Assembly (NCBI RefSeq): GCF_014844135.1
Contig: NZ_CP041403.1
Coordinates: 372,001-436,000 of the forward strand
Source: Arcobacter sp. FWKO B
Lineage (GTDB): Bacteria; Campylobacterota; Campylobacteria; Campylobacterales; Arcobacteraceae
Direction of reading: 5' to 3'
Length of the DNA stretch: 64,000 bases
Shown here: in pieces, positions 1 through 8,216 of the stretch
Position numbering within the stretch: position 1 is the first letter of the stretch
Layout of the letters: every line of letters begins with the position of its first letter
The notes under the pieces: generated by a model
What the model was told of the DNA's origin: nothing
The model's database searches: none
Seen by the model: the letters and a program-made list of their open reading frames with translations, nothing else
Translations under genes and position numbers: made by a program

Positions 1-467
1 TTTAATAACTGTCTTATTAATCTAAAAAAATTTTTTTCTATATCAAATACCCTTATTTTTCTACTCTTAACTTTTAAACTAAACTCTTCACCTAATTCAA
101 ACCTTTTACCACAAAGAACTATGCCTTTTTCTGCTAATTTTACATGTCCCTCTATAAATGTACTATAAGGAACACAATCACCATCAATAAATATTAAATA
201 TTCATATTTTGAAGCTACAACGGCTCTGTTTAATGCTCTATTTTTTCTCCAGCCAATATCTTCTTGAAAAAGATGAGTTATATTTAAATTTTTATATTTT
301 TCTTTAGCCATCTTTACATAATCAAACATTTCATTACTGTCACCATCTTCAGAAATTAAAACTTCATTTGGTAACACTGTTTGATTTGATAAACTATCTA
401 ATATCAAATCCAAACTATCTGTATCTTTATATACTGAAATTATAAATGAGCTCTTTGGTAAATTCAT
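1..467 (-). CDS. Glycosyltransferase family 2, 3' end outside window
   Basis: Reading leftwards from an ATG at 465-467, the frame stays open to the window edge (about 155 codons). It begins MNLPKSSFIISVYKDTDSLD and carries the GT2 hallmarks: a nucleotide-binding first strand, an SEDGD segment and a DGDC acidic motif (the DXD-like metal/UDP site) in a FIDGDCVP context near residue 96. The family transfers sugars from nucleotide donors in the cytoplasm. AGGA sits about ten bases before the ATG. It is the last visible gene of the O-antigen operon, so it probably adds a residue of the O-unit; donor and acceptor cannot be told. The C-terminal half is not in the window. Confidence 0.85.
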   Translation of the reverse strand, partial: MNLPKSSFIISVYKDTDSLDLILDSLSNQTVLPNEVLISEDGDSNEMFDYVKMAKEKYKNLNITHLFQEDIGWRKNRALNRAVVASKYEYLIFIDGDCVPYSTFIEGHVKLAEKGIVLCGKRFELGEEFSLKVKSRKIRVFDIEKNFFRLIRQLL

Positions 468-620
468 ATCTATTTTTTCCTCACAGTAATAATTTTTTAA
501 TTCTTAACTTCTTTAACTATTCAATATTTATCATTTTTTACATCTTTAATAAATCTATAACTATATCTACAGAATAAACAAAATCAACAATATTATAATT
601 CTGAACTTTAGAGGTCAATA

Positions 621-1547
621 CTACCATTTATAATAACCTACTAGTTTCTTTAAAAATCCTTCAAAATAACCAACCAACATACTTGTTGGCTTTATAAAAA
701 AGAATTTATTTTTCCAATATTTTGTCTTCCAAATATTCTTTGTTGTTTTTTTATAATTTTTAGAAACAACTTTCTTATAATCACTCGGGTATTTGTCAAA
801 TAAATCAACACAAAAACGATTAAATAACAATGCATTCACCAAATATTGAGAGTACTGTAAACTATTAAAAAGAGCCTTGTCTTTATTTTCATTTAAATAC
901 ACAGTACCTTGTGAATCATGAATTCTAAAATAAGACAAAACTTCATCATAAATAAACAGGTCTCCATGTTCCAGCTGTCGTAACCACATATCCAAATCAG
1001 CGAACATAAGTATTGAAACATCAAATAATCCAGAATATATATTTTTCCTTCTAAACATAACTGTAGTAGGCTCTCCAATCCAATTACTATATTTTAATGA
1101 TTCAATGATAGCTTTTTCTCTTGGAATTAATCCAATATGTTTTGCTTTTAAAATATCATCTTGTTTTCCGAAACATTGCCTGTGAGAACTAACTACAGAT
1201 ACTTCTTGTTGTGTATCTAATATTCTCACAAATATTTCCAAACATTTTTCGTGCAATTTATCATCAGCATTGACAAATTTTATATATTCACCATTTGCAA
1301 TCAATAGTGCTTTATTATAATTTCTATACATTCCAATATTAACATCATTTACAATCAACCTTATTCTAGAATCCTTTTCTATATATTTCTCTACTATTTC
1401 TTTTGTATTGTCAGTTGAAGCATTATCTAATACTATCAATTCAAAATCTTGAAATGTTTGAGCTAAAATACTATCAATAGCTTCTTGAATATAATTTGCA
1501 TAGTTAAATGATGGAATTAAAACGGATACTTTTGGATTATTAGTCAT
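621..1547 (-). CDS. Glycosyltransferase family 2 (O-antigen type)
   Basis: 308 residues with a GT-A fold signature: the start KVSVLIPSFNYANYIQEAID, LDNASTDNT near residues 40-48 and VNADD near residues 92-96 as the DXD equivalent. The length fits small bacterial GT2 enzymes, and there are no clear membrane segments, so it is likely cytoplasmic or peripheral. Its start overlaps the 3' end of rfbH by 8 bases, which indicates translational coupling. It is a good candidate for the enzyme that attaches the 3,6-dideoxyhexose or rhamnose made by the genes upstream, but substrate specificity cannot be read from sequence. Confidence 0.88.
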   Translation of the reverse strand: MTNNPKVSVLIPSFNYANYIQEAIDSILAQTFQDFELIVLDNASTDNTKEIVEKYIEKDSRIRLIVNDVNIGMYRNYNKALLIANGEYIKFVNADDKLHEKCLEIFVRILDTQQEVSVVSSHRQCFGKQDDILKAKHIGLIPREKAIIESLKYSNWIGEPTTVMFRRKNIYSGLFDVSILMFADLDMWLRQLEHGDLFIYDEVLSYFRIHDSQGTVYLNENKDKALFNSLQYSQYLVNALLFNRFCVDLFDKYPSDYKKVVSKNYKKTTKNIWKTKYWKNKFFFIKPTSMLVGYFEGFLKKLVGYYKW

Positions 1548-2868
1548 TAATATACTCCCTTATTTTTTCAATCATATAATTAATAGCATCATCACCCATA
1601 CCAGGATACAATCCTATCCAAAAACTATCATTCATGATTTTATCAGTCACTTTTAAATCTCCAACTACTCTATAATCTTGATTTAAAACCATATGGTCAA
1701 ACATAGGGTGTCTTGTCATATTTCCTGCAAAAAGATTTCTTGTTTGAACATTGTTATTTTCTAAATATTCGACTATTTCATTTCTTGTAAATTTTGCTTC
1801 ATCTGTTAATGTCATCATAAATCCAAACCAGCTAGGATCTGAGTTTGGTTGAGTTTCTACTAATTGCAACTCTTTGAGAGCTTTTAATCCATTGTATAAT
1901 TTTTTATAATTTTCTTTTCTCTTTTCTACAAATGTTGGGAATTTTTCAAGCTGAGCTACACCAACTGCTGCTTGCATATCTGATACTTTTAAATTAAATC
2001 CAAAGTGAGAGTAAACATACTTATGATCGTAACCTTTTGGTAAGCTTCCAAAGGTTTGCGAGAATCTACATCCACAGGTATTATCTATACCACTTTCACA
2101 CCAACAGTCTCTTCCCCAATCTCTCATACTAAGCATTATTTTTTTAAGAAGTGGATTGTCTGTATATGTAGCCCCACCTTCACCCATCGTCATATGATGT
2201 GGTGGATAAAAGCTAGATGTCCCTATATCTCCCCAAGTTCCTGTTGGTTTTCCTTCATATTGAGAACCTAATGCATCACAGTTATCTTCTATTAGCCAAA
2301 GATTATGTTTATCACAAAACTCTTTTACAGCTCTTAGGTTAAATGGATTCCCTAAAGTGTGAGCTATCATAATAGCTTTTGTTTTAGGGCTTAATGCTTT
2401 TTCTAGCTCATTAACATCGATATTTGCATGGATTAATTCCATATCTACAAATACTGGAACTGCACCATATTGAACAATAGGAGCTACAGTTGTGGGAAAT
2501 CCAGCAGCTACAGTTATAACTTCATCACCTCTTTTAATTTGTCTTTCTTTTAAAAGTGGAGAAGTTAAAGCATAAAAAGCAAGTAAATTTGCACTACTTC
2601 CAGAGTTTACTAAAAATGCCCATCTTACACCTAAATATTTTGCCAATTCTTTTTCAAATTTTTTAGAATAATCACCGTATGTAAGCCAAAAATCTAAGCT
2701 ACTATTCACAAGATATTGCATCTCTGTTTCATCAAATACTCTTCCAGCGTAATTTACTCTACTTTTACCAGCTATGAACTCTTTTTCTTGAACTGGTTTA
2801 TGGACTAATTCATAGTATTCTTTTGTTTTTTGTAAAATTTCTTGTTTTAATTGTTCTGCTTGTGTCAT
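1540..2868 (-). CDS. rfbH: CDP-4-keto-6-deoxyglucose 3-dehydrase (E1)
   Basis: 442 residues of the DegT/DnrJ/EryC1 aminotransferase fold, but a dehydrase: the usual PLP lysine is replaced by His225 in YPPHHMTMGEGG, the diagnostic change of RfbH/AscC/DdhC. The [2Fe-2S] spacing C-X57-C-X1-C-X7-C is met exactly by Cys197, Cys255, Cys257 and Cys265. The enzyme uses PMP and an external reductase (E3, AscD/DdhD) to remove the C3 hydroxyl of CDP-4-keto-6-deoxy-D-glucose. It starts in a TAATG overlap with the preceding reductase gene. No E3 reductase gene is present in this window, so the electron donor must be encoded elsewhere. The family call is very secure. Confidence 0.95.
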   Translation of the reverse strand: MTQAEQLKQEILQKTKEYYELVHKPVQEKEFIAGKSRVNYAGRVFDETEMQYLVNSSLDFWLTYGDYSKKFEKELAKYLGVRWAFLVNSGSSANLLAFYALTSPLLKERQIKRGDEVITVAAGFPTTVAPIVQYGAVPVFVDMELIHANIDVNELEKALSPKTKAIMIAHTLGNPFNLRAVKEFCDKHNLWLIEDNCDALGSQYEGKPTGTWGDIGTSSFYPPHHMTMGEGGATYTDNPLLKKIMLSMRDWGRDCWCESGIDNTCGCRFSQTFGSLPKGYDHKYVYSHFGFNLKVSDMQAAVGVAQLEKFPTFVEKRKENYKKLYNGLKALKELQLVETQPNSDPSWFGFMMTLTDEAKFTRNEIVEYLENNNVQTRNLFAGNMTRHPMFDHMVLNQDYRVVGDLKVTDKIMNDSFWIGLYPGMGDDAINYMIEKIREYIND

Positions 2869-3758
2869 TAATAGTTTCCTCTTATTGTTTTTTGTATTGC
2901 TTGTTTGAGTGTATATTTCTGATTCCAGTTTGGAACTGTTTGTCCATTATTATATGGAACCATAACTTCCCTTTCACGATAAGGTCTTACTCCCCATTTA
3001 ATATTTAATTTTGTATTTATTGCATCTTCAAAAACTTTTGATAAATCTTTTAAACTCATTTTTTCATTATTAGTAACTACAAATTCTCTATTTCTAAACT
3101 CATTATTTTTATCTGAATTTAACTGATTTATTAAAATCTCATAAGCACTAATAACATCATCTATATAACTAATATCTATAATTTGCTCACCTGCTGACAT
3201 CTCTAAAGTTTCACCTGAGTTTGCAATTTTACTCCAGAGGTTAAATACTTTATTTCTTGTATCGTTTGCTCCAAATGTATCATTAAGCTTTATGGTTGTA
3301 AAAATCAAATTTGAAGTTTGTGTATAATACTTAGCAATACTTTCAAATGCTTCTTTAGTAGCCGCATAAAGATTAACTGGATTGTAATCTTCATTTTCAT
3401 AATTTTGCCAAAAAGTCCCTGTATTTATAAACCATTTCACATTTGATATTTTACATGCTTCTAGAATTTCTGTTCCAAATTTAATATTTGAATATATCAA
3501 ATCTGAAATATTATCTTTTGTATGTGTTGCTAAAAATAAAGAAGCCAAATGAATAACACCATTAAATTTTTCTTTATCAAAGTACTCAATTATACTATCT
3601 ATTTGATTATCATACTCGAATATTTTAGCTCTTTCGTCTATCTTAGAAATATCACTATTTTGTCTTACTACACAATGTATAACATAACCTTTATTTAGTA
3701 ATAGTTTAATAAGATTTTGTCCTATAAATCCAGTAGCACCTGTCACTAATATTTTCAT
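2868..3758 (-). CDS. NAD(P)-dependent 4-ketosugar reductase (AscF/paratose-synthase-like)
   Basis: 296-residue extended short-chain dehydrogenase. The N-terminal Rossmann motif GATGFIGQN is at residues 7-15, and the catalytic Tyr-X3-Lys is seen as YAATK near residue 131 with an upstream Ser/Thr in NTGTF. It overlaps the epimerase gene by 4 bases (ATGA) and precedes rfbH. In CDP-3,6-dideoxyhexose pathways this slot holds the enzyme that reduces the 4-keto group to give the final CDP-sugar (abequose, paratose, tyvelose precursor or ascarylose). Because a C5 epimerase-type gene stands next to it, an AscF-like role giving CDP-L-ascarylose is favoured. That is inference; close relatives make other epimers. 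Confidence 0.8.
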   Translation of the reverse strand: MKILVTGATGFIGQNLIKLLLNKGYVIHCVVRQNSDISKIDERAKIFEYDNQIDSIIEYFDKEKFNGVIHLASLFLATHTKDNISDLIYSNIKFGTEILEACKISNVKWFINTGTFWQNYENEDYNPVNLYAATKEAFESIAKYYTQTSNLIFTTIKLNDTFGANDTRNKVFNLWSKIANSGETLEMSAGEQIIDISYIDDVISAYEILINQLNSDKNNEFRNREFVVTNNEKMSLKDLSKVFEDAINTKLNIKWGVRPYREREVMVPYNNGQTVPNWNQKYTLKQAIQKTIRGNY

Positions 3759-4309
3759 TTAATATCTCCAAAATTAAATGGAGTTTTAAATTCACTTAAA
3801 GTAGAAAAAGATTGGTCTCTATCTGAAAGTTTTGGATTTGTACAATCCCAATCAAATCCAAATGAATCATACCTTACCCCACTATCATTATGTGGAGCAT
3901 AACAAGTTGTTTGCATATAAGTTACATTTGTATTATCCTCTAGTGACTTAAACCCATGTGCTAAACCTTTTGGGATAATTAAAACTTTTCCATTATCGCT
4001 TGAAAGTTTTGTAGAAAAATATTTTCCATATGTTGGAGAATTTTTTCTAATATCTACTACTACATCTATAATTGTCCCAGCAGGTACATATACTAATTTT
4101 ATATGATCATATGGTGGTGTTTGAAAGTGCATACCTCTGATTACATCTTTATGTGAAATAGAATAGTATGTTTCTTTGATATGAATATCTAAACCATGTT
4201 CGATAAAGAAATCATTTGTAAAAGTTTTTGTAAACTTTCCTCTAATATCTTCAAATATTCTTGGCTCTAATATTTTAAGTCCTAAGATATTGGTATCAAC
4301 TATTTTCAT
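3755..4309 (-). CDS. RmlC-like CDP-ketosugar epimerase (AscE-like)
   Basis: About 184 residues of the RmlC cupin family with the conserved RGMHFQTPPYDHIKLV segment (catalytic His), VVDIRKNSPTYGKYF, and GLAHGF in the C-terminal cupin strands. A second, distinct rmlC exists at 9076-9651 in the rhamnose block, so this copy likely serves the CDP-sugar branch, as AscE (C5 epimerase) does in Yersinia. The chosen ATG at 4309 forms a 4-base ATGA overlap with the rfbG stop; a GTG four codons earlier is possible but lies deeper in rfbG. The function within the ascarylose-type pathway is inferred from context. Confidence 0.8.
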   Translation of the reverse strand: MKIVDTNILGLKILEPRIFEDIRGKFTKTFTNDFFIEHGLDIHIKETYYSISHKDVIRGMHFQTPPYDHIKLVYVPAGTIIDVVVDIRKNSPTYGKYFSTKLSSDNGKVLIIPKGLAHGFKSLEDNTNVTYMQTTCYAPHNDSGVRYDSFGFDWDCTNPKLSDRDQSFSTLSEFKTPFNFGDIK

Positions 4310-5436
4310 GAAACTGCCCACTCAATATTTTTAGCTTTTGCATCAGCAATATAACTCTCTAAATCACTATGAGTTAAAACTTTTTTATCCTCTTCATAAT
4401 AAGCTTTATACCACTTTACAGTTTTTTCAAAAGTGGTTTCACTATCCCACACATCTTTCCATTTTAAAAGAATATGAGCTTTTGAGCAGTCAAGTTTGAG
4501 TAAATTCGCTTCATGTAGCTGATTTGGCTCTTTGTTTATTTCATAATCTATTTTATCCCAATGTTTTTTAACATTTTTCACTACCTCTTCTACAGTAATA
4601 CTTCCCTCATCACTTGGACCAAAATTCCAAGCTTCTGCAAATTCCACTTTTTCTTCAAGAAGTTTTTGTCCAATATGAAGATATCCACTAAGAGGTTCAA
4701 GTACATGTTCCCATGGTCTTGTAGCTTTTGGGTTTCTAATACTTACTTTTTTCCTTTGTGAAACTGAAACCATAATATCTGTAATAAGTCTATCTTTAGC
4801 CCAATCTCCACCACCTATTACATTTCCAGCTCTACAAGTTGCAAGTAGTGTATTATGAGTTTTATTATAATCTTTTGTATTAAAGTATGAATTTCTATAT
4901 GAAGAGGCTAATATATCAGCACACCCCTTTGATGAGCTATATGGATCATATCCCCCCATTGGATCATTTTCTCTATATCCCCATATCCACTCTTTATTTT
5001 CATATGCTTTATCACTTGTTATGTTTACTATAGCTTTTACATTATATTTTCTACAAGCTTCAAATACTTTTAGAGTTCCAATTACATTTGTTTCATAGGT
5101 TTCAATTGGATTTTCGTAAGAGAGTCTTACAAGAGGTTGAGCAGCAAGATGAAATACAATATCTGGCTTATAAGTTTCTAAAGTTTGGTTCAATTTTTCT
5201 AAATCTCTTATGTCAGCTATAACGCTGACTAATTGAGAATTGAGAATTGAGAATTGAGAATTGCCTCCAAACAATAAGTCAAAATGGCTTGGTTTTGTTG
5301 GAGCTTCTAACGAATATCCTACAACTTTTGCACCCATTTGAGAAAGCCAATATACAAGCCAACTACCCTTAAATCCAGTATGTCCAGTAACTAAAACAGT
5401 TTTATCTTTATAAATTCCAGAAAAAAAATTTTGCAT
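4306..5436 (-). CDS. rfbG: CDP-glucose 4,6-dehydratase
   Basis: About 376 residues, an extended SDR with TGHTGFKGSWL near residues 15-25 (NAD site), AAQPLVRLSYE, NITSDK and the YDPYSSSKG Tyr-X3-Lys catalytic stretch, plus RAGNVIGGGDWAKDRL, all typical of RfbG/DdhB. It converts CDP-D-glucose to CDP-4-keto-6-deoxy-D-glucose. The start at 5436 makes a TAATG junction with rfbF and has GGAAG eight bases before it; an ATG at 5451 is less likely. An 11-residue insertion (NSQFSILNSQL) encoded by heptamer repeats at 5231-5263 lies in the N-terminal third, where relatives such as Salmonella RfbG run directly from the LF region to an IGDIRD-like segment. Confidence 0.95.
   Translation of the reverse strand: MQNFFSGIYKDKTVLVTGHTGFKGSWLVYWLSQMGAKVVGYSLEAPTKPSHFDLLFGGNSQFSILNSQLVSVIADIRDLEKLNQTLETYKPDIVFHLAAQPLVRLSYENPIETYETNVIGTLKVFEACRKYNVKAIVNITSDKAYENKEWIWGYRENDPMGGYDPYSSSKGCADILASSYRNSYFNTKDYNKTHNTLLATCRAGNVIGGGDWAKDRLITDIMVSVSQRKKVSIRNPKATRPWEHVLEPLSGYLHIGQKLLEEKVEFAEAWNFGPSDEGSITVEEVVKNVKKHWDKIDYEINKEPNQLHEANLLKLDCSKAHILLKWKDVWDSETTFEKTVKWYKAYYEEDKKVLTHSDLESYIADAKAKNIEWAVS
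5231..5263. repeat. Heptanucleotide array, 4.7 x AATTGAG, inside rfbG
   Basis: Four perfect copies of AATTGAG followed by AATTG, exactly 33 bases. Read on the minus strand it adds 11 codons to rfbG without changing the frame. It has the same length and architecture (four units plus five bases) as the array at 15771-15803 in the cysQ-like gene, although the unit differs. Confidence 0.9.
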
Positions 5437-6209
5437 TACCAAGTCTTCCATGGAGCTTTTTTACTATCCCAAAGTTTTTGAAGCTCTTGTTTATCTCTAA
5501 GTGTATCCATTGGTTTCCAAAATCCACTATGCTTAAATGTAAATATCTCACCATCTTTTGCAAGATTTTGAAGTGGTGCTTGTTCAAATATTGTACTATC
5601 ACCTTCAGTTATATAGTCAAATACTTTTGGTTCACAAACAAAAAATCCTGCATTTATCCAACCGCCATCACCTTTTGGCTTTTCTTGAAAACTTGACACT
5701 TGATAGTTATCTTCTATATTTAATGCACCAAATCTTCCATCTGGCTGAGCTGAAGTCATAGTCATAGTTTTACCATGTGATTTATGAAATTTTACTAACT
5801 CTTCAATATTTATATCACTTACACCATCACCATATGTAAGCATAAAAGATTCATTACCAATAAAAGCTTGTGCCCTTTTTACTCTTCCGCCTGTCATACT
5901 ATCATTTCCAGTATCAAGAAGTGTTATTTTCCAAGGCTCACTAGAATTATTTAAAACTTCCATTTTACCAGTTTGAATATCAAGTGTCACATCACTTTGA
6001 TGTAAAAAGTAATTTGCAAAATATTCCTTAATATAATAACCTTTATACCCAAGAAGAATAACAAATTCATTAAATCCATAGGAAGAATATATTTTCATAA
6101 TATGCCAAAGTATTGGTTTACCACCAATTTCCACCATAGGCTTTGGTCGTATATCTGTCTCTTCACTTAGGCGTGTACCATATCCTCCTGCTAATAGTAG
6201 TACTTTCAA
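5436..6209 (-). CDS. rfbF: Glucose-1-phosphate cytidylyltransferase
   Basis: 257 residues, nucleotidyltransferase fold. The start MKVLLLAGGYGTRLSEETD carries the GGxGTRL pyrophosphorylase loop, RPKPMVEIGGKPILWH follows directly, and GDGVSD is the metal-binding acidic motif near residue 130. It makes CDP-glucose from CTP and glucose-1-phosphate, the entry step to the 3,6-dideoxyhexose branch. The start overlaps the rmlB stop by 4 bases. The whole protein is collinear with RfbF/DdhA/AscA and of the usual length. Confidence 0.96.
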   Translation of the reverse strand: MKVLLLAGGYGTRLSEETDIRPKPMVEIGGKPILWHIMKIYSSYGFNEFVILLGYKGYYIKEYFANYFLHQSDVTLDIQTGKMEVLNNSSEPWKITLLDTGNDSMTGGRVKRAQAFIGNESFMLTYGDGVSDINIEELVKFHKSHGKTMTMTSAQPDGRFGALNIEDNYQVSSFQEKPKGDGGWINAGFFVCEPKVFDYITEGDSTIFEQAPLQNLAKDGEIFTFKHSGFWKPMDTLRDKQELQKLWDSKKAPWKTW

Positions 6210-7324
6210 TTAACGCCCCCTATATATTTCTCCAAATACCACTGTATAGTTTTAACTATTCCAGTATCAAAATTCTCATCTGCTTTCCAACCCAACTCAT
6301 TTTCTAGTTTACTTGCATCTATTGCATATCTTTTATCATGTCCTGCACGGTCTTCTACAAAAGTTATCAAATCCTTGTAGGATTTCAGTTGATGGTTGAT
6401 GGTTGATAGTTTATAGTTTTTTGTGATAGGATGAACTTCGTCCAAGATACTACAAATTCTATCAACAATTTGAAGGTTTGTTCTTTCGTTTCTTCCACCT
6501 ATATTATATGTCTCACCTTTTTTGCCATTGTGATATACTAAATCTATACCTTTGCAGTGATCAAGTACATAAAGCCAATCTCTTATATTTTTTCCGTCAC
6601 CATAGATAGGAATTGGATTTCCTTTGAGGGCATTTCGTATGATTGTCGGGATTAATTTTTCATCATGTTGTTTTGGTCCATAGTTATTAGAGCAGTTTGT
6701 GATAACACAATTTAGTCCAAAGGTTTCTACATAAGCTCTTACAATCATGTCACTAGATGCTTTTGAAGCACTATATGGAGAATTTGGGGCATATGGGGTC
6801 TTTTCTGTAAACATATCTCTTGGGTCATCTGTTAGTGTTCCATATACTTCATCAGTTGAGATATGATGAAAGCGAGGAAGCGAAGCTTCGTCTTTATTGG
6901 ATAGTGTATAGTTATTCGTTGATAGATATCGGTCTTTGTATTTAAATGGTTTCTCCATCCAATACTTATAAGCTACATCAACTAATGTATATGTACCATT
7001 TACATTCGTCTGTACAAACACACCTGGGTTTTTAATAGAGTTATCTACATGAGATTCTGCTGCAAAGTGAATAACACCTTGTATATCATATTCACTAAAT
7101 ATAAACTCTACAAGTTCACGATTGCAAATATCACCTTTGATAAATTTATATCGTGGATGTGATTCACACTCTTTGAGGTTTTCTAGGTTTCCTGCATAAG
7201 TTAAAAGGTCTAGGTTTACTAAGTTATAATTTGGATATTTATCTAAGAAGTATGGTACAAAGTTACTACCTATAAATCCTGCTGTTCCTGTTAGTAGTAT
7301 TGTTTTATTATTGTTATTGAACAT
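6206..7324 (-). CDS. rmlB: dTDP-glucose 4,6-dehydratase
   Basis: 372 residues (family usually about 340-350). NAD motif GTAGFIGSNFV is at residues 13-23, then AAESHVDNSI, HISTDEVYG and YSASKASSD with the Tyr-X3-Lys pair, and GDGKNIRDWLYV. It makes dTDP-4-keto-6-deoxy-D-glucose for rhamnose. Two low-complexity insertions explain the extra length: a segment with YLSTNNYTLSN before HISTDEVYG, and NYKLSTINHQL before SYKDLITFVEDRAGHD. Both coincide with heptamer-like DNA (6897-6924 and 6388-6415). The ATG directly follows the KilA-N stop, and its AGGAG ribosome site lies within the KilA-N 3' end. It is separated from rmlA/C/D by that gene. Confidence 0.95.
   Translation of the reverse strand: MFNNNNKTILLTGTAGFIGSNFVPYFLDKYPNYNLVNLDLLTYAGNLENLKECESHPRYKFIKGDICNRELVEFIFSEYDIQGVIHFAAESHVDNSIKNPGVFVQTNVNGTYTLVDVAYKYWMEKPFKYKDRYLSTNNYTLSNKDEASLPRFHHISTDEVYGTLTDDPRDMFTEKTPYAPNSPYSASKASSDMIVRAYVETFGLNCVITNCSNNYGPKQHDEKLIPTIIRNALKGNPIPIYGDGKNIRDWLYVLDHCKGIDLVYHNGKKGETYNIGGRNERTNLQIVDRICSILDEVHPITKNYKLSTINHQLKSYKDLITFVEDRAGHDKRYAIDASKLENELGWKADENFDTGIVKTIQWYLEKYIGGVN
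6388..6415. repeat. Heptanucleotide array (GTTGATG type) inside rmlB
   Basis: Four consecutive heptamers gttgatg, gttgatg, gttgata, gtttata on the plus strand. On the minus strand they encode a low-complexity segment in rmlB absent from typical RmlB proteins. The units share the consensus of the arrays at 6897-6924 and 22600-22634. Confidence 0.75.
6897..6924. repeat. Degenerate heptanucleotide array inside rmlB
   Basis: Heptamer phasing ttggata, gtgtata, gttattc, gttgata matches the GTTGATA-type unit of 6388-6415 with substitutions. It encodes the YLSTNNYTLSN-type insertion just upstream of the HISTDEVYG motif. It looks like an older, decayed copy. Confidence 0.55.
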
Positions 7325-8134
7325 TTATCTTCTTTCTCCTAATCTTTTAGTTTCATACTTTAGAAGTAATTCTAACTGCTCTATTGCTATTTTGTTTAGG
7401 CTTATTAGCCTCTCTTCAAATGGTAGATTTTGCTTAATAAACTCGGCATTTAAACTCTCTAAATTTGCCAGTACCACAAGTTGTTCAGCAGTTGCATAGT
7501 CTCTCATATTTCCCTCACGCTTTGGGTTTTGCTCACTCCACTCTTTTGCAGTGAGTCCAAAAAGTGCTACATTGAGTAAATCTGCTTCTGTAGCATAGAT
7601 AAATTGTATTTTGCTTTTTGCTATATTTGGTGGGATGAGATTGTTTTTTATCGCATCTGTGTGGATATGATAGTTCATCTTGACCAAAGTTCGTTTGATA
7701 TCCCAGCTTATTTTTTGTTTTTCTATCTCATCATTTTTAAGTCTTTGAAACTCTTTGATAAGATAAAGTTTAAACTTGGGACTTATCCAACTAGCAAATT
7801 CAAATGCTATATCTTTATGTGCATAAGTTCCACCGTATCGACCAGCTTTTGCAAGTATGCCTATTGCATTGGTTTTATTTATCCACATTTTTACAGATAG
7901 TGAAAAACGATTGTATCCAGCTTCATTTTTAATTCCCTCGAATTCGGGGGAATTAAAATCAGCATTATAAATCTCTTCCCAAATCCCAAGAAATTCTATG
8001 GTATTTTTATTTCTAAGCCATTTCTCAATAAGAACAAGACCATTTTCAATATTTTTGACCATATCTGTAAGTGATATATAATCATCTTCTATGATACTGA
8101 TTTGTTGTTCTTGAACTATGATTTTATTTTTCAT
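7325..8134 (-). CDS. KilA-N domain DNA-binding protein
   Basis: 269 residues. The N-terminal half has the KilA-N core: YISLTDMVKN, then WLRNKNTIEFLGIWEEIYN, FNSPEFEGIKNEAG, and WINKTNAIGILAKAGRYGG leading to YAHKDIAFEFASWISPKFK. KilA-N is a small DNA-binding fold common in phages and large DNA viruses. The C-terminal half (about 150 residues) is alpha-helical and ends in a charged LLKYETKRLGERR tail. The gene sits between rmlD and rmlB and ends flush with the rmlB ATG, providing its ribosome site, so it is not a loose passenger. It could be a cargo gene, part of a defence or toxin system, or a regulator. No partner gene is evident. Confidence 0.85.
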   Translation of the reverse strand: MKNKIIVQEQQISIIEDDYISLTDMVKNIENGLVLIEKWLRNKNTIEFLGIWEEIYNADFNSPEFEGIKNEAGYNRFSLSVKMWINKTNAIGILAKAGRYGGTYAHKDIAFEFASWISPKFKLYLIKEFQRLKNDEIEKQKISWDIKRTLVKMNYHIHTDAIKNNLIPPNIAKSKIQFIYATEADLLNVALFGLTAKEWSEQNPKREGNMRDYATAEQLVVLANLESLNAEFIKQNLPFEERLISLNKIAIEQLELLLKYETKRLGERR

Positions 8135-8216
8135 TTAATCAACTCCTCACTAGCAAGAGCTGGTCGAAATATTAGACTAGCTATTTTACTATCGATTGCA
8201 TAGTGTGAGATTATAT

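Noticed and set aside
7929-7955. Near-perfect palindrome around gaattcgggggaatt in the KilA-N gene
   Set aside because: It encodes FNSPEFEGIKNEAG, a segment conserved in KilA-N proteins, so the symmetry is explained by coding sequence and is not an inserted repeat.
8135-8216. Possible small gene or mobile-element edge between KilA-N and rmlD
   Set aside because: No start with a ribosome site, no terminal inverted repeat and no direct repeat could be found.
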